From contig DFZA01000009.1 of NCBI GenBank assembly GCA_002382665.1, forward strand, positions 186,001-250,000: DNA of 64,000 nucleotides. The letters run 5' to 3'. Within the stretch, counting starts at the first letter, position 1. Each line of letters starts with the position of its first letter. A model generated the notes under the pieces. The model was given only the letters and a program-made list of their open reading frames with translations, searched no databases and was not told the origin of the DNA. Both the position numbers and the translations under genes were made by a program. Of this stretch, positions 17,401 through 26,054 are shown in pieces. This DNA comes from Peptococcaceae bacterium UBA4068 (lineage in GTDB: Bacteria > Bacillota > Dehalobacteriia > UBA4068).

Positions 17401-18428
17401 TAAAAATCCCCCTTATCCATCTTATCCCGAAAATTGGTAATACGCATACGGAAATTAAATACGGCGTCAAAAGCACCTATAAAAAGAATTAAAAAAATTG
17501 TTGGGTAAAACTGAAAAAATATAATAATTAATATTACAAATATCATCCATGACTGTACATGGATATTTTTTAATACCCAAACTAAAAATGATAATCCGCA
17601 AACAAACAAAACAGGACAAAATACTATTAAGATATTATCCCCAATATCTTTTAAAAGCTGATTATCAAAAAAACCGCCACACCCGGCAATAATTAATGCA
17701 GCGACAATTCCCCACATTAACCGCCAGTCTATCCGCCAATTGCTAAACGACGGCAAGGGTCTAATTTTGTAACGCAAACGCTTCATAATAGCGCCGCTAA
17801 GCAAATAACAAAACATCGCTGTTATCATTGACGCGATAAACAGTATCGAAGGCAGATGTCTAATAAGCATATCCTGTATATATACCGTATATTGATCGGC
17901 TGTCATGGTCCCGAAAAACGCCGACTCAGCACTTTGTCCCTGCCCGACAATCGCAGATGTGAAAGCTTTGGCAAAATCTTTTACGGTATTAAACAAATAA
18001 TCAAAATGCTGTCCAGAGACATACAGCGCCAACCAGATACTCAATAGCATACCGGCAAAGGCAATAATAGTCGCCCAAGTCAATGTAAAAAGCTGTTTGG
18101 TTCCATGGAGGTAGCTATACCCTATTAACAGTCCCAGAAAACCGAATTGCAGCATCAGATAAGCAGACTCAACCCAACCGGTCAGCGCCAATAGAATAAA
18201 ATATATACAAACCGTAGCTATTATTGCAACTCTGCCGCCCTGACGGAAATAACATATGGCAATTGGCACCGGAAAAAAAAATGGAGCAATTATTGTCAGA
18301 ACCGGCACATAAGCGGCAATTATGCCAATTACAACCGCTATGGCCACCATCTTGGCACTTTGCGTTAAGCAAACAACAGTTTGATTTTCGTGGTCGTTAT
18401 CTGGCGTTGTTAAATCTTGATTGGGCAA
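17400..18428 (-). CDS. DUF2232 (YybS-like) multi-pass membrane protein
   Basis: About 342 residues with 8-9 hydrophobic helices. The start chosen is a TTG, 7 bases after a strong GGAGG; an in-frame ATG 22 codons upstream lacks such a site and would add a non-conserved leader. YybS-type DUF2232 proteins precede rplI in many Bacillota and resemble ECF S-components; their role is unknown. The short cytoplasmic N-terminus is hydrophilic and acidic. Confidence 0.8.
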   Translation of the reverse strand: MPNQDLTTPDNDHENQTVVCLTQSAKMVAIAVVIGIIAAYVPVLTIIAPFFFPVPIAICYFRQGGRVAIIATVCIYFILLALTGWVESAYLMLQFGFLGLLIGYSYLHGTKQLFTLTWATIIAFAGMLLSIWLALYVSGQHFDYLFNTVKDFAKAFTSAIVGQGQSAESAFFGTMTADQYTVYIQDMLIRHLPSILFIASMITAMFCYLLSGAIMKRLRYKIRPLPSFSNWRIDWRLMWGIVAALIIAGCGGFFDNQLLKDIGDNILIVFCPVLFVCGLSFLVWVLKNIHVQSWMIFVILIIIFFQFYPTIFLILFIGAFDAVFNFRMRITNFRDKMDKGDF

Positions 18429-18527
18429 AATGTTTCCTCCAACAGTTATATAAAAATGACTTATCAGGCATTGATTTAGTGCAAGATAAGTCATTATATC
18501 ATTATTGCAAAAATATGTAAATCTTGA

Positions 18528-19097
18528 TTATTTCTCCGCAATACTCTTTTTTTGCCATAAATAGCGAATGCTTTTGAAGATCAGGAAGAATATTACCGAA
18601 TTAAGCCCGGCTTTGATCAGATTAAAAGGGATAAGAATCGGTATTATCAGAGCTTTTACAACTTCCTGGCCAACACCAAACAATAAGGGAATAAATAACA
18701 TATTAAACGGAATCATTAACGCCGTCATGCAGAGACTGCCGACAACCAGTCCGATAATTAAACTAACAGTAGTCTGTCCGCAACGCCTGTAAATAAGTGA
18801 CGCCACAACCACCAGCGCTCCGGAGGCAAAAAAATGCATGATCAGACCGATAATGCCGTTGCCGCCCAGCAAAAACGCCTGAATCAACGAAACAACAAAC
18901 AATACAATCAGACCGGGAAGCGGGCCCAAAACAAATGCAGCTAATAATACAGGTACATCGGCCATATCATATTCGAGGAAAGGAGCTGATGGGAATAGCG
19001 GAATCCTCAGCAATAATATCAATACAATCGAAATTGCCGCCAGCATGCCCATTTGTGTCATACGTAATGTCTTGTTTTTGCTATCCATTTTTGTCAT
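18528..19097 (-). CDS. ribU: Riboflavin ECF transporter S component
   Basis: 189 residues with about six membrane helices. It has the RibU-type N-terminus (M-T-Q-M-G-M-L-A-A-I-S-I-V-L) and the L-E-Y-D-M-A-D-V-P-V-L-L-A substrate-site segment. It captures riboflavin and works with a shared EcfAA'T module, of which only an EcfT-like fragment is seen at the window's left edge. An FMN riboswitch lies upstream on the same strand, which fixes the vitamin. Confidence 0.95.
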   Translation of the reverse strand: MTKMDSKNKTLRMTQMGMLAAISIVLILLLRIPLFPSAPFLEYDMADVPVLLAAFVLGPLPGLIVLFVVSLIQAFLLGGNGIIGLIMHFFASGALVVVASLIYRRCGQTTVSLIIGLVVGSLCMTALMIPFNMLFIPLLFGVGQEVVKALIIPILIPFNLIKAGLNSVIFFLIFKSIRYLWQKKSIAEK

Positions 19098-19124
19098 ACC
19101 ACTCCTTAATTATTATTAACGCTA

Positions 19125-19153
19125 ATAAAAAATGCCCCTTTTTACAAGGGGCA
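19125..19153 (-). terminator. Terminator of the FMN riboswitch expression platform
   Basis: On the minus strand: GCCCCTT, short loop, AAGGGGC, then ATTTTTT. It sits between the aptamer and the ribU start, so FMN binding probably stops transcription here. Confidence 0.85.
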
Positions 19154-19195
19154 GCTCATACTCAATCAAGCACAAATATGATCGAGAACAGCTTT

Positions 19196-19318
19196 TCTTC
19201 TTCCATCCGGACTTTACCGTCGGCTTCGGAATCACACCGAATCTGCGTTTGCTAGCGGGCTCGTCGGCTTACGCCGCATTACCGCCGGTCAGGGATTTCA
19301 CCTTGCCCCGAAGACAGC
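19196..19318 (-). ncRNA. FMN riboswitch (RFN element)
   Basis: All conserved RFN blocks are readable on the minus strand: CTTCGGGGCAAGGTGAAATC, GACCGGCGGTAATG, AGCCCGC, ATTCGGTGTGATTCCGAAGC, CGACGGTAAAGTCCGGATG and the closing GAAGAAG. The element precedes ribU by about 100 bases and has a downstream terminator, so it acts at transcription to lower riboflavin uptake when FMN is plentiful. Confidence 0.97.
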
Positions 19319-19340
19319 AGTATTAATTTATCCTAATTTA

Positions 19341-19844
19341 TTATATACCTGATTTCTTATTCGTCAATAGATTATTTTTATTTCGTTTATTAGAAAAAAA
19401 ATTTTTTAATAAAACCGCTGATTGATCCGCCAATAGACCGCTGATCACATCAAGGCGGTGATTTAATTTCTGATGGCGGCAAATATCCATAACACTACCG
19501 GCTGCGCCGCTTCGGGGATCATCGGCAGCGTAAACCAATCGGCCAACTCTGGCCAATACCATGGCTCCTGCGCACATCGGACAAGGTTCCAAAGTCACAT
19601 AAATTGTAGCGTCAGACAACCGCCAACTACCCGCATTTTTGCAGGCCTCATCTAAGGCGATCATTTCTGCATGCAGCAGGGCGTTTTGCGCCATTTCCCG
19701 CTGGTTAAAACCGCGCCCTATTACCCTTCCTTCAGATACAACTATCGCACCTACCGGCACCTCATCGAATTGCTGCGCTTTTTCGGCTAAAGACAGCGCT
19801 TCGCGCATAAAAATAATATCTTCTTTGCTAAATTGACCAGCCAT
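19341..19844 (-). CDS. tadA: tRNA-specific adenosine deaminase
   Basis: 167 residues. The zinc-site motifs of the cytidine-deaminase fold are intact: HAEMIAL (His ligand and catalytic Glu) and PCPMCAGAM. It makes inosine at the wobble position of tRNA-Arg(ACG). The lysine/asparagine-rich tail is not conserved. The start overlaps the stop of the upstream isochorismatase-like gene by one base. The FMN riboswitch begins 23 bases after its stop codon. Confidence 0.95.
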   Translation of the reverse strand: MAGQFSKEDIIFMREALSLAEKAQQFDEVPVGAIVVSEGRVIGRGFNQREMAQNALLHAEMIALDEACKNAGSWRLSDATIYVTLEPCPMCAGAMVLARVGRLVYAADDPRSGAAGSVMDICRHQKLNHRLDVISGLLADQSAVLLKNFFSNKRNKNNLLTNKKSGI

Positions 19845-20398
19845 TATTCAATCTCAACTCCTAAAAAATACTGCATATGATTGATCGCCCACTGCTGACC
19901 GCCCTCAATAAATGTAGCACAGGCTGATGCCTGTACTTTGACCTGGTATTCCAGATAAACGGCGTCAATAGCTGTGTGCAGCACGCTGATATCGGTGCAA
20001 TAACCAACAACTGTTAGTTCGGTAACATTACGTTGACGCAGCATCACGTCAAGCGGCGTACCGAAAAAACCGGAAAAGCGCCTTTTGGGCAGATAATAGG
20101 TTTTCTCGGGCTGTTTTTCCAAAAGCAGGCGTAATAATTCGCCGCTTTTACCATAGATCTCGGCACCCCAGCTACCACCAATATTATGCGGCGGAAACAT
20201 CACAACTTCGCTGTCATAAATATCTTCAGCATGATGTTCGTCATTGCAGATAAATATAAAATCATCCGCGGCCACAAATTTGTTGATTGTTCTGCAAATC
20301 TCGCCGTCTATTGCTTGTCCGATTTCTTTGTTGGTCAAACTTCCCTGATCGTGAATAAAGTCATTAGAGTAGTCAAGTATCAACAACGCTCTGTTCAT
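19844..20398 (-). CDS. Isochorismatase-family cysteine hydrolase
   Basis: 184 residues from the ATG after AAGGTGG; a TTG two codons upstream is rejected. The Asp-Lys-Cys triad of the family is visible: ALLILDYSND (Asp), LPKRRFSGFFGTPLD (Lys) and VVGYCTDISVLHTA (Cys). Relatives include nicotinamidases and isochorismatases; the short C-terminus and the P-K-R-R-F segment suggest a nicotinamidase-like amidase, but the substrate is not certain. It overlaps tadA and is probably co-transcribed. Confidence 0.85.
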   Translation of the reverse strand: MNRALLILDYSNDFIHDQGSLTNKEIGQAIDGEICRTINKFVAADDFIFICNDEHHAEDIYDSEVVMFPPHNIGGSWGAEIYGKSGELLRLLLEKQPEKTYYLPKRRFSGFFGTPLDVMLRQRNVTELTVVGYCTDISVLHTAIDAVYLEYQVKVQASACATFIEGGQQWAINHMQYFLGVEIE

Positions 20399-20490
20399 AA
20401 ACAAACCACCTTTTTAATTTGATTATAGCAGAATATTAATATATCGAAAACCACATACTAAAAAAAATATCCAAGGGAGATATATCTATT

Positions 20491-21159
20491 ATGTTCAAAC
20501 ATGAAAAACAATTACTCCACCCAGTAAGAGTCGATCGCATTAACCCCAATTACGGCACCTTGCTTCAGGAACAGCTCGGTGGAGCACACGGCGAAATGAA
20601 AGCAGCAATGCAATATTTTTCCCAAAGCCAAAGGATCAAAAACCAGGAAATAAAAGATTTGTTTCTTGATATCGCCAGCGAAGAATTGAGTCATCTGGAA
20701 ATGGTCGCGACAATGGTTAATATGCTCAACGGTCACGACCCAGATGCCAACAATGCTACTATCGGTAACGTTCAAGCTCATGTCCAGTCAGGTTTAACGC
20801 CGATGATGACCAACGCATCCGGCTTCCCCTGGACAGCGGCATATCTGGAAGATACCGGTGACTTACCGGCGGATCTATTATCAAATATTGCCGCCGAACA
20901 ACGCGCTAAAGTAGTATATCAGTTGCTGTACCGTCAAATCAATGACAGCGGCGTGCGCGAAGGCATCGACTTTCTGCTTAATCGCGAAGAAGCACACAAC
21001 ACCATGTTCCGTGAAGCATTTAACAAGATTGCCGGCAGCTCATCACTGCAGGACTGGGGCGTTACCGAAGACTCGCGGATCTATTTCAATCTCTCCACAC
21101 CCGGCGGTCAAAACTTCGACCCGGCCAAAACACAACCGCCCAAATTCGATATGCAGTAA
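20491..21159 (+). CDS. Manganese catalase family protein (CotJC-like)
   Basis: 222 residues. The four-helix dimanganese core shows E-x2-L-G-G-A-H-G-E-M, A-S-E-E-L-S-H-L-E and I-A-A-E-Q-R-A-K plus N-R-E-E-A-H-N, which supply the Glu/His ligands. Mn-catalases break down H2O2 without haem; close relatives are spore-coat proteins (CotJC) in spore formers. A strong GGGAGA ribosome site precedes the ATG. It is monocistronic, and its terminator is duplicated around a short structured repeat. Confidence 0.92.
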   Translation: MFKHEKQLLHPVRVDRINPNYGTLLQEQLGGAHGEMKAAMQYFSQSQRIKNQEIKDLFLDIASEELSHLEMVATMVNMLNGHDPDANNATIGNVQAHVQSGLTPMMTNASGFPWTAAYLEDTGDLPADLLSNIAAEQRAKVVYQLLYRQINDSGVREGIDFLLNREEAHNTMFREAFNKIAGSSSLQDWGVTEDSRIYFNLSTPGGQNFDPAKTQPPKFDMQ

Positions 21160-21172
21160 AATACTACAAAAA

Positions 21173-21286
21173 ACAGCTCCTATATAGGAGCTAAAAGATA
21201 CGTTGAGGGAGACGGTGATGGCCCGAGCGACGTATCGCGGAGTTTATCAACACGCTGAAACAGCTCCTTTATAGGAGCTGTTTTTT
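21173..21286 (+). repeat. Short mosaic element between two terminator hairpin copies
   Basis: ACAGCTCCT(A/T)TATAGGAGCT occurs at 21173-21192 and 21260-21279 with one mismatch at the loop. The 67 bases between hold the core (AGATACGTTGAGGGAGACGG, then GATGGCCCGAGCGACG) and the right end (CGTATCGCGGAGTTTATCAA, then CACGCTGA) of the element behind fumarase, but lack its left module and TAGCTGGC hairpins. Only the distal hairpin copy is followed by a T-run. Confidence 0.8.
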
Positions 21287-21287
21287 A
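21260..21287 (+). terminator. Distal terminator of the Mn-catalase gene
   Basis: CAGCTCCT/AGGAGCTG stem followed by T6; it also overlaps the end of the convergent gene at 21285. Confidence 0.8.
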
Positions 21288-21701
21288 TAATATTTTCGCC
21301 GCAATTTCATCGAGGTTTTTTTCCAATGAGGGCAGCAACCCAAAAAGTTCATCTTCAAGCTCACAGATATGCTCCCGGAAATCATCGTCTTGCCAAAGCT
21401 CGCTCAAATCGGGGTTGATTGATTCACACTCCTCGATTTGAATTGCCAGCAATCCGTTTACTTTACTTAGTATTTCCCGCAATTCTTTAGCGCCAACCGC
21501 CTGTAAAAGCAACTCGATTTCTACCATAGCATCGAATTCACAGTTGCTATAAAACCCCAATAAGCCGTCATCTTCGGTATCGTTGATCAACTTACGCAAC
21601 AAATACCAGTGACGTTGGTCGGACGTTAAAGCATCCAGGCCTTCGGCTGCAACTTTAGCAGAAAGTTTGTCCCAAAGTTTTTCCCAAACCGCAATATCCA
21701 T
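21285..21701 (-). CDS. Conserved hypothetical protein, possibly DUF4375 / DMP19-like
   Basis: 138 residues, acidic and helical, without signal peptide or membrane segments. The pattern L-T-S-D-Q-R-H-W-Y-L-L-R-K-L followed by D-D-G-L-L-G-F-Y-S-N recalls DUF4375 (DMP19-like) proteins, a family without a settled role in bacteria. AGGAG precedes the ATG. It starts 3 bases after the pyridoxamine kinase stop and is probably in the same transcript. The family call is tentative. Confidence 0.6.
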   Translation of the reverse strand: MDIAVWEKLWDKLSAKVAAEGLDALTSDQRHWYLLRKLINDTEDDGLLGFYSNCEFDAMVEIELLLQAVGAKELREILSKVNGLLAIQIEECESINPDLSELWQDDDFREHICELEDELFGLLPSLEKNLDEIAAKIL

Positions 21702-21703
21702 AA

Positions 21704-22552
21704 TTACTCCTGTTCTCTTTGGTAAATTCCCGAACCGAGCTTATGCGCAAACGGCTCAAAAGCTACGCCCCGGTCAAAGATATCGTCTACATCAAGGCTA
21801 TAGACCATTACATCATAAACAAAATCTGTCGCGCTGGTAACACTTGTTTGCAAATCATAGCCGCGCAGCAATCCGCCGGCTACCACACTGGTAAACAAAT
21901 CGCCAGTTCCATGCATATAACAAGGCAGCATATCTATTGGCACTTCAAAGTAGTTGCCTTTGACGTCGACAGCACAGTTGTAGAGCCTGTCCCCTCTGCG
22001 GATACCTGTTAATATGATACTTTTAGCACCTAAAGATAATATTTGATCGCACATTTTACGGCTGCCAGAACAATCAAGTTCCGCAGATTTATATTCCTGA
22101 TCCAGCAATAAACTGGCCTCGGTAAGATTGGGCGTCACCAGATCGGCTACAGCTACCAAATTGCGCATTTCGCTAATCATCTGTTGATTATAAATGGAGA
22201 TGATTTTGCCGTTATCACCCATGACCGGGTCAACAATGCTGATGCCATGATCGAATTCATTAATCAGCCTTTTTACCATCTGTACCTGATTGGGGGAACC
22301 TAAAAAACCGCTATAAACGCTGTCGAATTTTAAACCCAGCCTCAGCCAATGATCTATATATTCCGACATATGCGAAGAAAAATCAAGAAAAGTATAATTT
22401 TTAAACAGCGTATTTGTAGAAAACACTGCCGTTGGCAGCGGACACACTTCCACTCCGGCTGCCGAAAGTACCGGTAATACAACGGTCAAAGCACACTTGC
22501 CATAACCAGAAAGATCGTGAACCGCAGCCATACGCGGCAAATATTTAGTCAT
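21704..22552 (-). CDS. Pyridoxamine/pyridoxal kinase
   Basis: 282 residues, ribokinase fold. The N-terminal AAVHDLSGYGKCALT and the VDPVMGDNGK, VTPNLTEASLLL and HGTGDLFTSVV motifs (the last with the catalytic Asp and anion hole) match PdxY-type pyridoxamine kinases. It phosphorylates B6 vitamers to feed the PLP pool. GGAGG lies before the ATG. It precedes the DUF4375-like gene on the same strand. Confidence 0.92.
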   Translation of the reverse strand: MTKYLPRMAAVHDLSGYGKCALTVVLPVLSAAGVEVCPLPTAVFSTNTLFKNYTFLDFSSHMSEYIDHWLRLGLKFDSVYSGFLGSPNQVQMVKRLINEFDHGISIVDPVMGDNGKIISIYNQQMISEMRNLVAVADLVTPNLTEASLLLDQEYKSAELDCSGSRKMCDQILSLGAKSIILTGIRRGDRLYNCAVDVKGNYFEVPIDMLPCYMHGTGDLFTSVVAGGLLRGYDLQTSVTSATDFVYDVMVYSLDVDDIFDRGVAFEPFAHKLGSGIYQREQE

Positions 22553-22575
22553 GTAACCGGCCTCCTACGACGTCA

Positions 22576-23103
22576 TTATTGATGGTGATGGATTCTCTTT
22601 AACGCGCTCATATAGAGATGTCTAACCAAAAAAGCGCTGCCAATACCTATAAGCACGCCAACCAATACATCGGACGGGTAATGCACATACAAATACAGAC
22701 GTGAAAAAGCAATTAAAGACGCGCATACTAACGCTACAATGCCCACTCGTTTATTCCAAAGCGCAATAGCTGTGGCCGCCGCGAATGACGAGGCGGTATG
22801 ACCCGAGGGGAAAGAGTAATGTTTAGGCGCGGTAATCAGTAAATCACCGATATTTTGCGCGACAAAAGGACGCACTCTGCCAACCAACGGCTGCAGTATT
22901 TCCACACTAACAGTATATGCCAATAATAATGAAAGCAGCAAAACCATTCCATAACGGCGACTGCTTTTAAAAAACATCATCAGCAATCCCGTTGCCAGCC
23001 AAAGCGCACCGCCGTTACCCAGCGAAGTTATTAACACTATTATCTGATCGAAAAAACCGCAGCGGAGATTGTCCTGTATCCAATTGAGTATCGCCAGATC
23101 CAT
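22576..23103 (-). CDS. PAP2-family membrane phosphatase
   Basis: 175 residues with about five membrane helices. The three-part phosphatase signature is present: VGRVRPF (a variant of KX6RP), PSGHTAS, and SRLYLYVHYPSDV. Relatives dephosphorylate undecaprenyl pyrophosphate or phosphatidic acid. The ATG at 23103 is preferred over the TTG one codon upstream, given AGAGG. It sits between pyridoxamine kinase and sigE, without an obvious tie to either. Confidence 0.9.
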   Translation of the reverse strand: MDLAILNWIQDNLRCGFFDQIIVLITSLGNGGALWLATGLLMMFFKSSRRYGMVLLLSLLLAYTVSVEILQPLVGRVRPFVAQNIGDLLITAPKHYSFPSGHTASSFAAATAIALWNKRVGIVALVCASLIAFSRLYLYVHYPSDVLVGVLIGIGSAFLVRHLYMSALKRIHHHQ

Positions 23104-23171
23104 CAATTACCTCTGTATTATAATTAAATCATATATTCTCTTATAACACAATATTTTTTAAAAAACAATAA

Positions 23172-23888
23172 TTATTCGGCTTTTCCGACATCCTTCTGCA
23201 GTTTGCGGATAATCCGCTTTTCCAGGCGAGAGATATATGATTGAGAAATCCCTAGCATATCAGCCACTTCTTTTTGCGTTCTTTCTTGCTGGCCTCCCAG
23301 ACCAAAGCGTGTTTGCATAATTACTTTTTCCCTGATGCTCAACTTTGCCAAAGCCGTAAAAAGCAGTTTGCGTTCAATATCTTCCTCTATCGATTTATAG
23401 ATTACGTCGCTGTCTGTTCCCAAAATATCGGATAACAGCAGCTCGTTACCATCCCAGTCGATATTCAGCGGTTCATCTAATGAAATCTCACTTTTAACCC
23501 TGCTGTTGCGCCGCAAATACATTAATATCTCATTCTCAATACAACGCGAGGCATAGGTGGCCAGCTTAATCTTTTTGTCCGGATCAAAGGTATTGACGGC
23601 TTTGATCAAGCCAATGGCACCAATGGAAATCAAATCCTCAATACCGATGCCGGTATTCTCAAATTTGCGGGCAATATATACCACCAGACGCAGATTGTGC
23701 TCAATTAATATTTTGCGCACTCCGGCGTCATTGTCTGATAATTGCGCTATCAGCTCGCTTTCTTCTTCGGTACTCAAAGGCGGCGGTAATACATCGCTGC
23801 CGCCAATATAAAACGCTCTTTTTAACGGTGTAATCCTCGCCAGTAGCAGACACCAGTAGGTATAGATTAAATTCCAAATTTTATTCAT
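23172..23888 (-). CDS. sigE: Sporulation sigma factor SigE (pro-sigma-E)
   Basis: 238 residues. A hydrophobic pro-sequence of about 25 residues (WNLIYTYWCLLLARI) precedes region 2, with D-L-I-S-I-G-A-I-G-L-I-K-A and TYASRCIENEILMYLRR; region 4 ends in Q-K-E-V-A-D-M-L-G-I-S-Q-S-Y-I-S-R-L. SigE drives early mother-cell gene expression in sporulation after SpoIIGA removes the pro-sequence. It overlaps spoIIGA (ATGA), so processing enzyme and substrate are translationally coupled. Confidence 0.98.
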   Translation of the reverse strand: MNKIWNLIYTYWCLLLARITPLKRAFYIGGSDVLPPPLSTEEESELIAQLSDNDAGVRKILIEHNLRLVVYIARKFENTGIGIEDLISIGAIGLIKAVNTFDPDKKIKLATYASRCIENEILMYLRRNSRVKSEISLDEPLNIDWDGNELLLSDILGTDSDVIYKSIEEDIERKLLFTALAKLSIREKVIMQTRFGLGGQQERTQKEVADMLGISQSYISRLEKRIIRKLQKDVGKAE

Positions 23889-24796
23889 GCACTGACCTCC
23901 TTGATAATTTCCGCCGCCAAGAGTATTTCGGGATTAACAATAGCCTGGTATTCGCCACCGGCAAAGCTTTGCTGTGCCAGACCGATAATAACTGCGTCAG
24001 TCGCCAGCGTTTTTTCACCGTTTAGTACTACTTTATCCGGCCTAAACCCCAGTAACAGTCCATGACGATAACCAATAGAATCAAACGGAACCAGACGCAG
24101 CCGCCTTCCCCAACCATCCGGTAACGGCTGCTGTAAAACAAGTGCCGGATCAGCATACTGCTGATAAGCATTACGCAAACCCTGGGGCAATAGCCCCATT
24201 AAAGAACGATATTCACAAACTATTACCGGCAAGCCGCTGACCGGCTCATTAAGATTATTTCCAGTATCGATCAACCCTTTGATCAGGCAACTACGCCCTA
24301 GAATGCTGATTTTCAGCTCAACAATAAAACTTTCTTTATGTCCCAATTGTTTTAAATACACTACACCGCGCCTAGCCAATATCAGCGCCATAAAGACACC
24401 AAACAATAAAGTCCCGGCCCTAATGCTACCGGTAGCGCCAAGAACAATACCTTGCTGCGACAGCAACTGCGAACCCCCTAAGACGGCTCCGGCCATGGCA
24501 AAGGCAATCAGATAAAACGAAGCGGCCTTTTTCAGTAAGCTGATCCAGCCACCAAAAGAAAAAGCAATAATCAATAACAGCAACGAAGAAATAATCGCAC
24601 CCGGCAACGTATAGCACCATGATAACGCCGGTACCAGTAATAAAGTGCCGTAAACTGCTCCGACTACCGCCGACAACAATAACCGCCACATCTTATAATG
24701 CAGGCGCAAAAACCGTCCGGTTGCCCACAAAAGGAAAAAGTCTAAAAAGAAATTTAAGGCCCATAAAACATCGGCATAGACGACGTAATTTGTCAT
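23885..24796 (-). CDS. spoIIGA: Sigma-E processing peptidase SpoIIGA
   Basis: 303 residues from the ATG that follows GGAG (an outer start 6 codons earlier is less likely). Five N-terminal membrane helices (about 5-150) precede a cytoplasmic aspartic-protease-like domain with the motif GLIDTGNNL. SpoIIGA cleaves pro-sigma-E when activated by SpoIIR from the forespore. Its immediate downstream partner is sigE, the standard order in spore formers. Confidence 0.97.
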   Translation of the reverse strand: MTNYVVYADVLWALNFFLDFFLLWATGRFLRLHYKMWRLLLSAVVGAVYGTLLLVPALSWCYTLPGAIISSLLLLIIAFSFGGWISLLKKAASFYLIAFAMAGAVLGGSQLLSQQGIVLGATGSIRAGTLLFGVFMALILARRGVVYLKQLGHKESFIVELKISILGRSCLIKGLIDTGNNLNEPVSGLPVIVCEYRSLMGLLPQGLRNAYQQYADPALVLQQPLPDGWGRRLRLVPFDSIGYRHGLLLGFRPDKVVLNGEKTLATDAVIIGLAQQSFAGGEYQAIVNPEILLAAEIIKEVSA

Positions 24797-24864
24797 AGCG
24801 CTTCTCCATTGCAATTGTATATATTACCATATGTTACCAAAGGCAATTGTATTCTGTCAGCTTC

Positions 24865-24906
24865 ATTATAAAAGACGGTTGCTGCGAATTAAGTCGCAAA
24901 CAACCG
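24865..24906 (-). promoter_or_regulatory. Hairpin and TATAAT box upstream of spoIIGA
   Basis: On the minus strand an imperfect hairpin (CGGTTG..TGCGA / TCGCA..CAACCG, 24876-24906) is followed by CTTTTATAATG. The hairpin may terminate the SASP transcript; the TATAAT (24865-24870) may be the spoIIGA -10 box. No clear Spo0A box could be read. The rest of the 220-base gap shows nothing definite. Confidence 0.4.
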
Positions 24907-25018
24907 CGATTGACAAACAAATTACACTGTCTATAGATTAAATGTCCCGAAAAAACTTCTTCCGCGACATCGAAAATTGCGCAATACATTATCGGCGATA
25001 ATTAAAAAAAGCAATATC

Positions 25019-25297
25019 TTATCTATCAAAATATTCGTCTTCAAATGATTCGCTATTTGACATCTCATCCTGATAATCTTGTTCCGCTATGCTTTCCTCA
25101 ATTGCTTTTTTGCGAGCGGAAAAAACACCGCCCAGCCGGCCGGAATCAACTGCGGATAATGATGACCAGCCACCGGAAGTAACCTGGTCCCAAAGTCCCA
25201 ATTCCTTAGCTACCTCTATTTTCATATCATCCCAGTCATCCGAGCGCTTTTTCATCCGGCTTTTGCGAGAACGCTTTACCTTTTTTTCTTCCGACAT
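25019..25297 (-). CDS. Alpha/beta-type small acid-soluble spore protein with charged extensions
   Basis: 92 residues. The core (about 25-66: M-K-I-E-V-A-K-E-L-G-L-W-D, G-W-S-S-L-S-A-V-D-S-G-R-L-G-G) matches clostridial SASPs, which coat forespore DNA and shield it from UV. The I-E-V-A-K-E segment is where the germination protease GPR usually cuts. Unusually, a strongly basic N-terminus (KKVKRSRKSRMKKR) and an acidic C-terminal tail rich in E, D and S extend the core. GAGGTGA precedes the ATG. A possible sigma-G promoter lies upstream. Confidence 0.8.
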   Translation of the reverse strand: MSEEKKVKRSRKSRMKKRSDDWDDMKIEVAKELGLWDQVTSGGWSSLSAVDSGRLGGVFSARKKAIEESIAEQDYQDEMSNSESFEDEYFDR

Positions 25298-25315
25298 AAA
25301 AAATCACCTCAGCGC

Positions 25316-25346
25316 TATTGTGGTTTACTGAAGTGATAATTATTCG
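25316..25346 (-). promoter_or_regulatory. Possible sigma-G promoter of the SASP gene
   Basis: On the minus strand CGAATA (25341-25346) and CACAATA (25316-25322) are 18 bases apart, close to the sigma-G pattern (TGAATA, then CATnnTA). The match is imperfect; the forespore role of the gene makes it plausible. Confidence 0.3.
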
Positions 25347-25984
25347 TCTAAAAGCCTCTCTATATATTGTTGCTCGCCGAGGTCCACGATATGAATCCGT
25401 CCTCCCGATACTTCGTTTAAAGCCGCCTGCGCCTGCTCTTTTTCATGTTGAGGTATCAGACAATTTAAACCTACCTGCTCACTGAAATATTTTTCTAAAA
25501 TCTGATAACCCTTTGCTTCCATATAAGAAATTATTTTATCCAATACCGCATATGGAAAAGAAATCGTTAACTTATCAGCGGCAATCTTCTCTTTACGTCC
25601 GGCAGCGGTAATCGCCATCTTGGCCGCTTTGGCATATGCCCGTGTCAAACCGCCCGCACCCAAAAGAGTACCGCCGAAATACCGTGTCACTACGATGATG
25701 GTATCATGCAAATCAGCTTGTTGAATAGCATTCATCGTCGGACGCCCGCCTGTTCCGGACGGTTCTCCATCGTCGGTGGAACGCTGAATCTGATCCTGCT
25801 CGCCGATCTTAAAAGCGTAGACATGATGCGAAGCGTCATGATAGTGAGCTTTTATAGACGCTATAAACTCCTCCGCTGCTTCGATAGTCTCAACACATCT
25901 TGCGGACGCGATAAAACGAGATTTTTTTTCAATATACTCAACCTCGACTTCGCGGGCGATAGTTTTATATGCCTGACACATCAT
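25340..25984 (-). CDS. YigZ/IMPACT-family protein
   Basis: 214 residues in two ferredoxin-like domains: the N-terminal UPF0029/Impact domain (KKSRFIASA, DDGEPSGTGGRP, VVTRYFGGTLLGAGGLTRAY) and a shorter C-terminal EF-G-like domain. The sequence motifs are complete. Relatives act in translation or as peptidase-related proteins, but no clear biochemical role is established. It lies upstream of the SASP gene on the same strand, probably unlinked in function. Confidence 0.92.
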   Translation of the reverse strand: MMCQAYKTIAREVEVEYIEKKSRFIASARCVETIEAAEEFIASIKAHYHDASHHVYAFKIGEQDQIQRSTDDGEPSGTGGRPTMNAIQQADLHDTIIVVTRYFGGTLLGAGGLTRAYAKAAKMAITAAGRKEKIAADKLTISFPYAVLDKIISYMEAKGYQILEKYFSEQVGLNCLIPQHEKEQAQAALNEVSGGRIHIVDLGEQQYIERLLDE

Positions 25985-26054
25985 CTCACCTGCCTTCGTA
26001 TTATTTTTAAATTATATACCATTATATAAAACAAGTCTATTAAGAAAATAGTTA

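Noticed and set aside
24797..25018. Spo0A box upstream of spoIIGA
   Set aside because: Only partial matches to TGTCGAA could be found; too weak to call.
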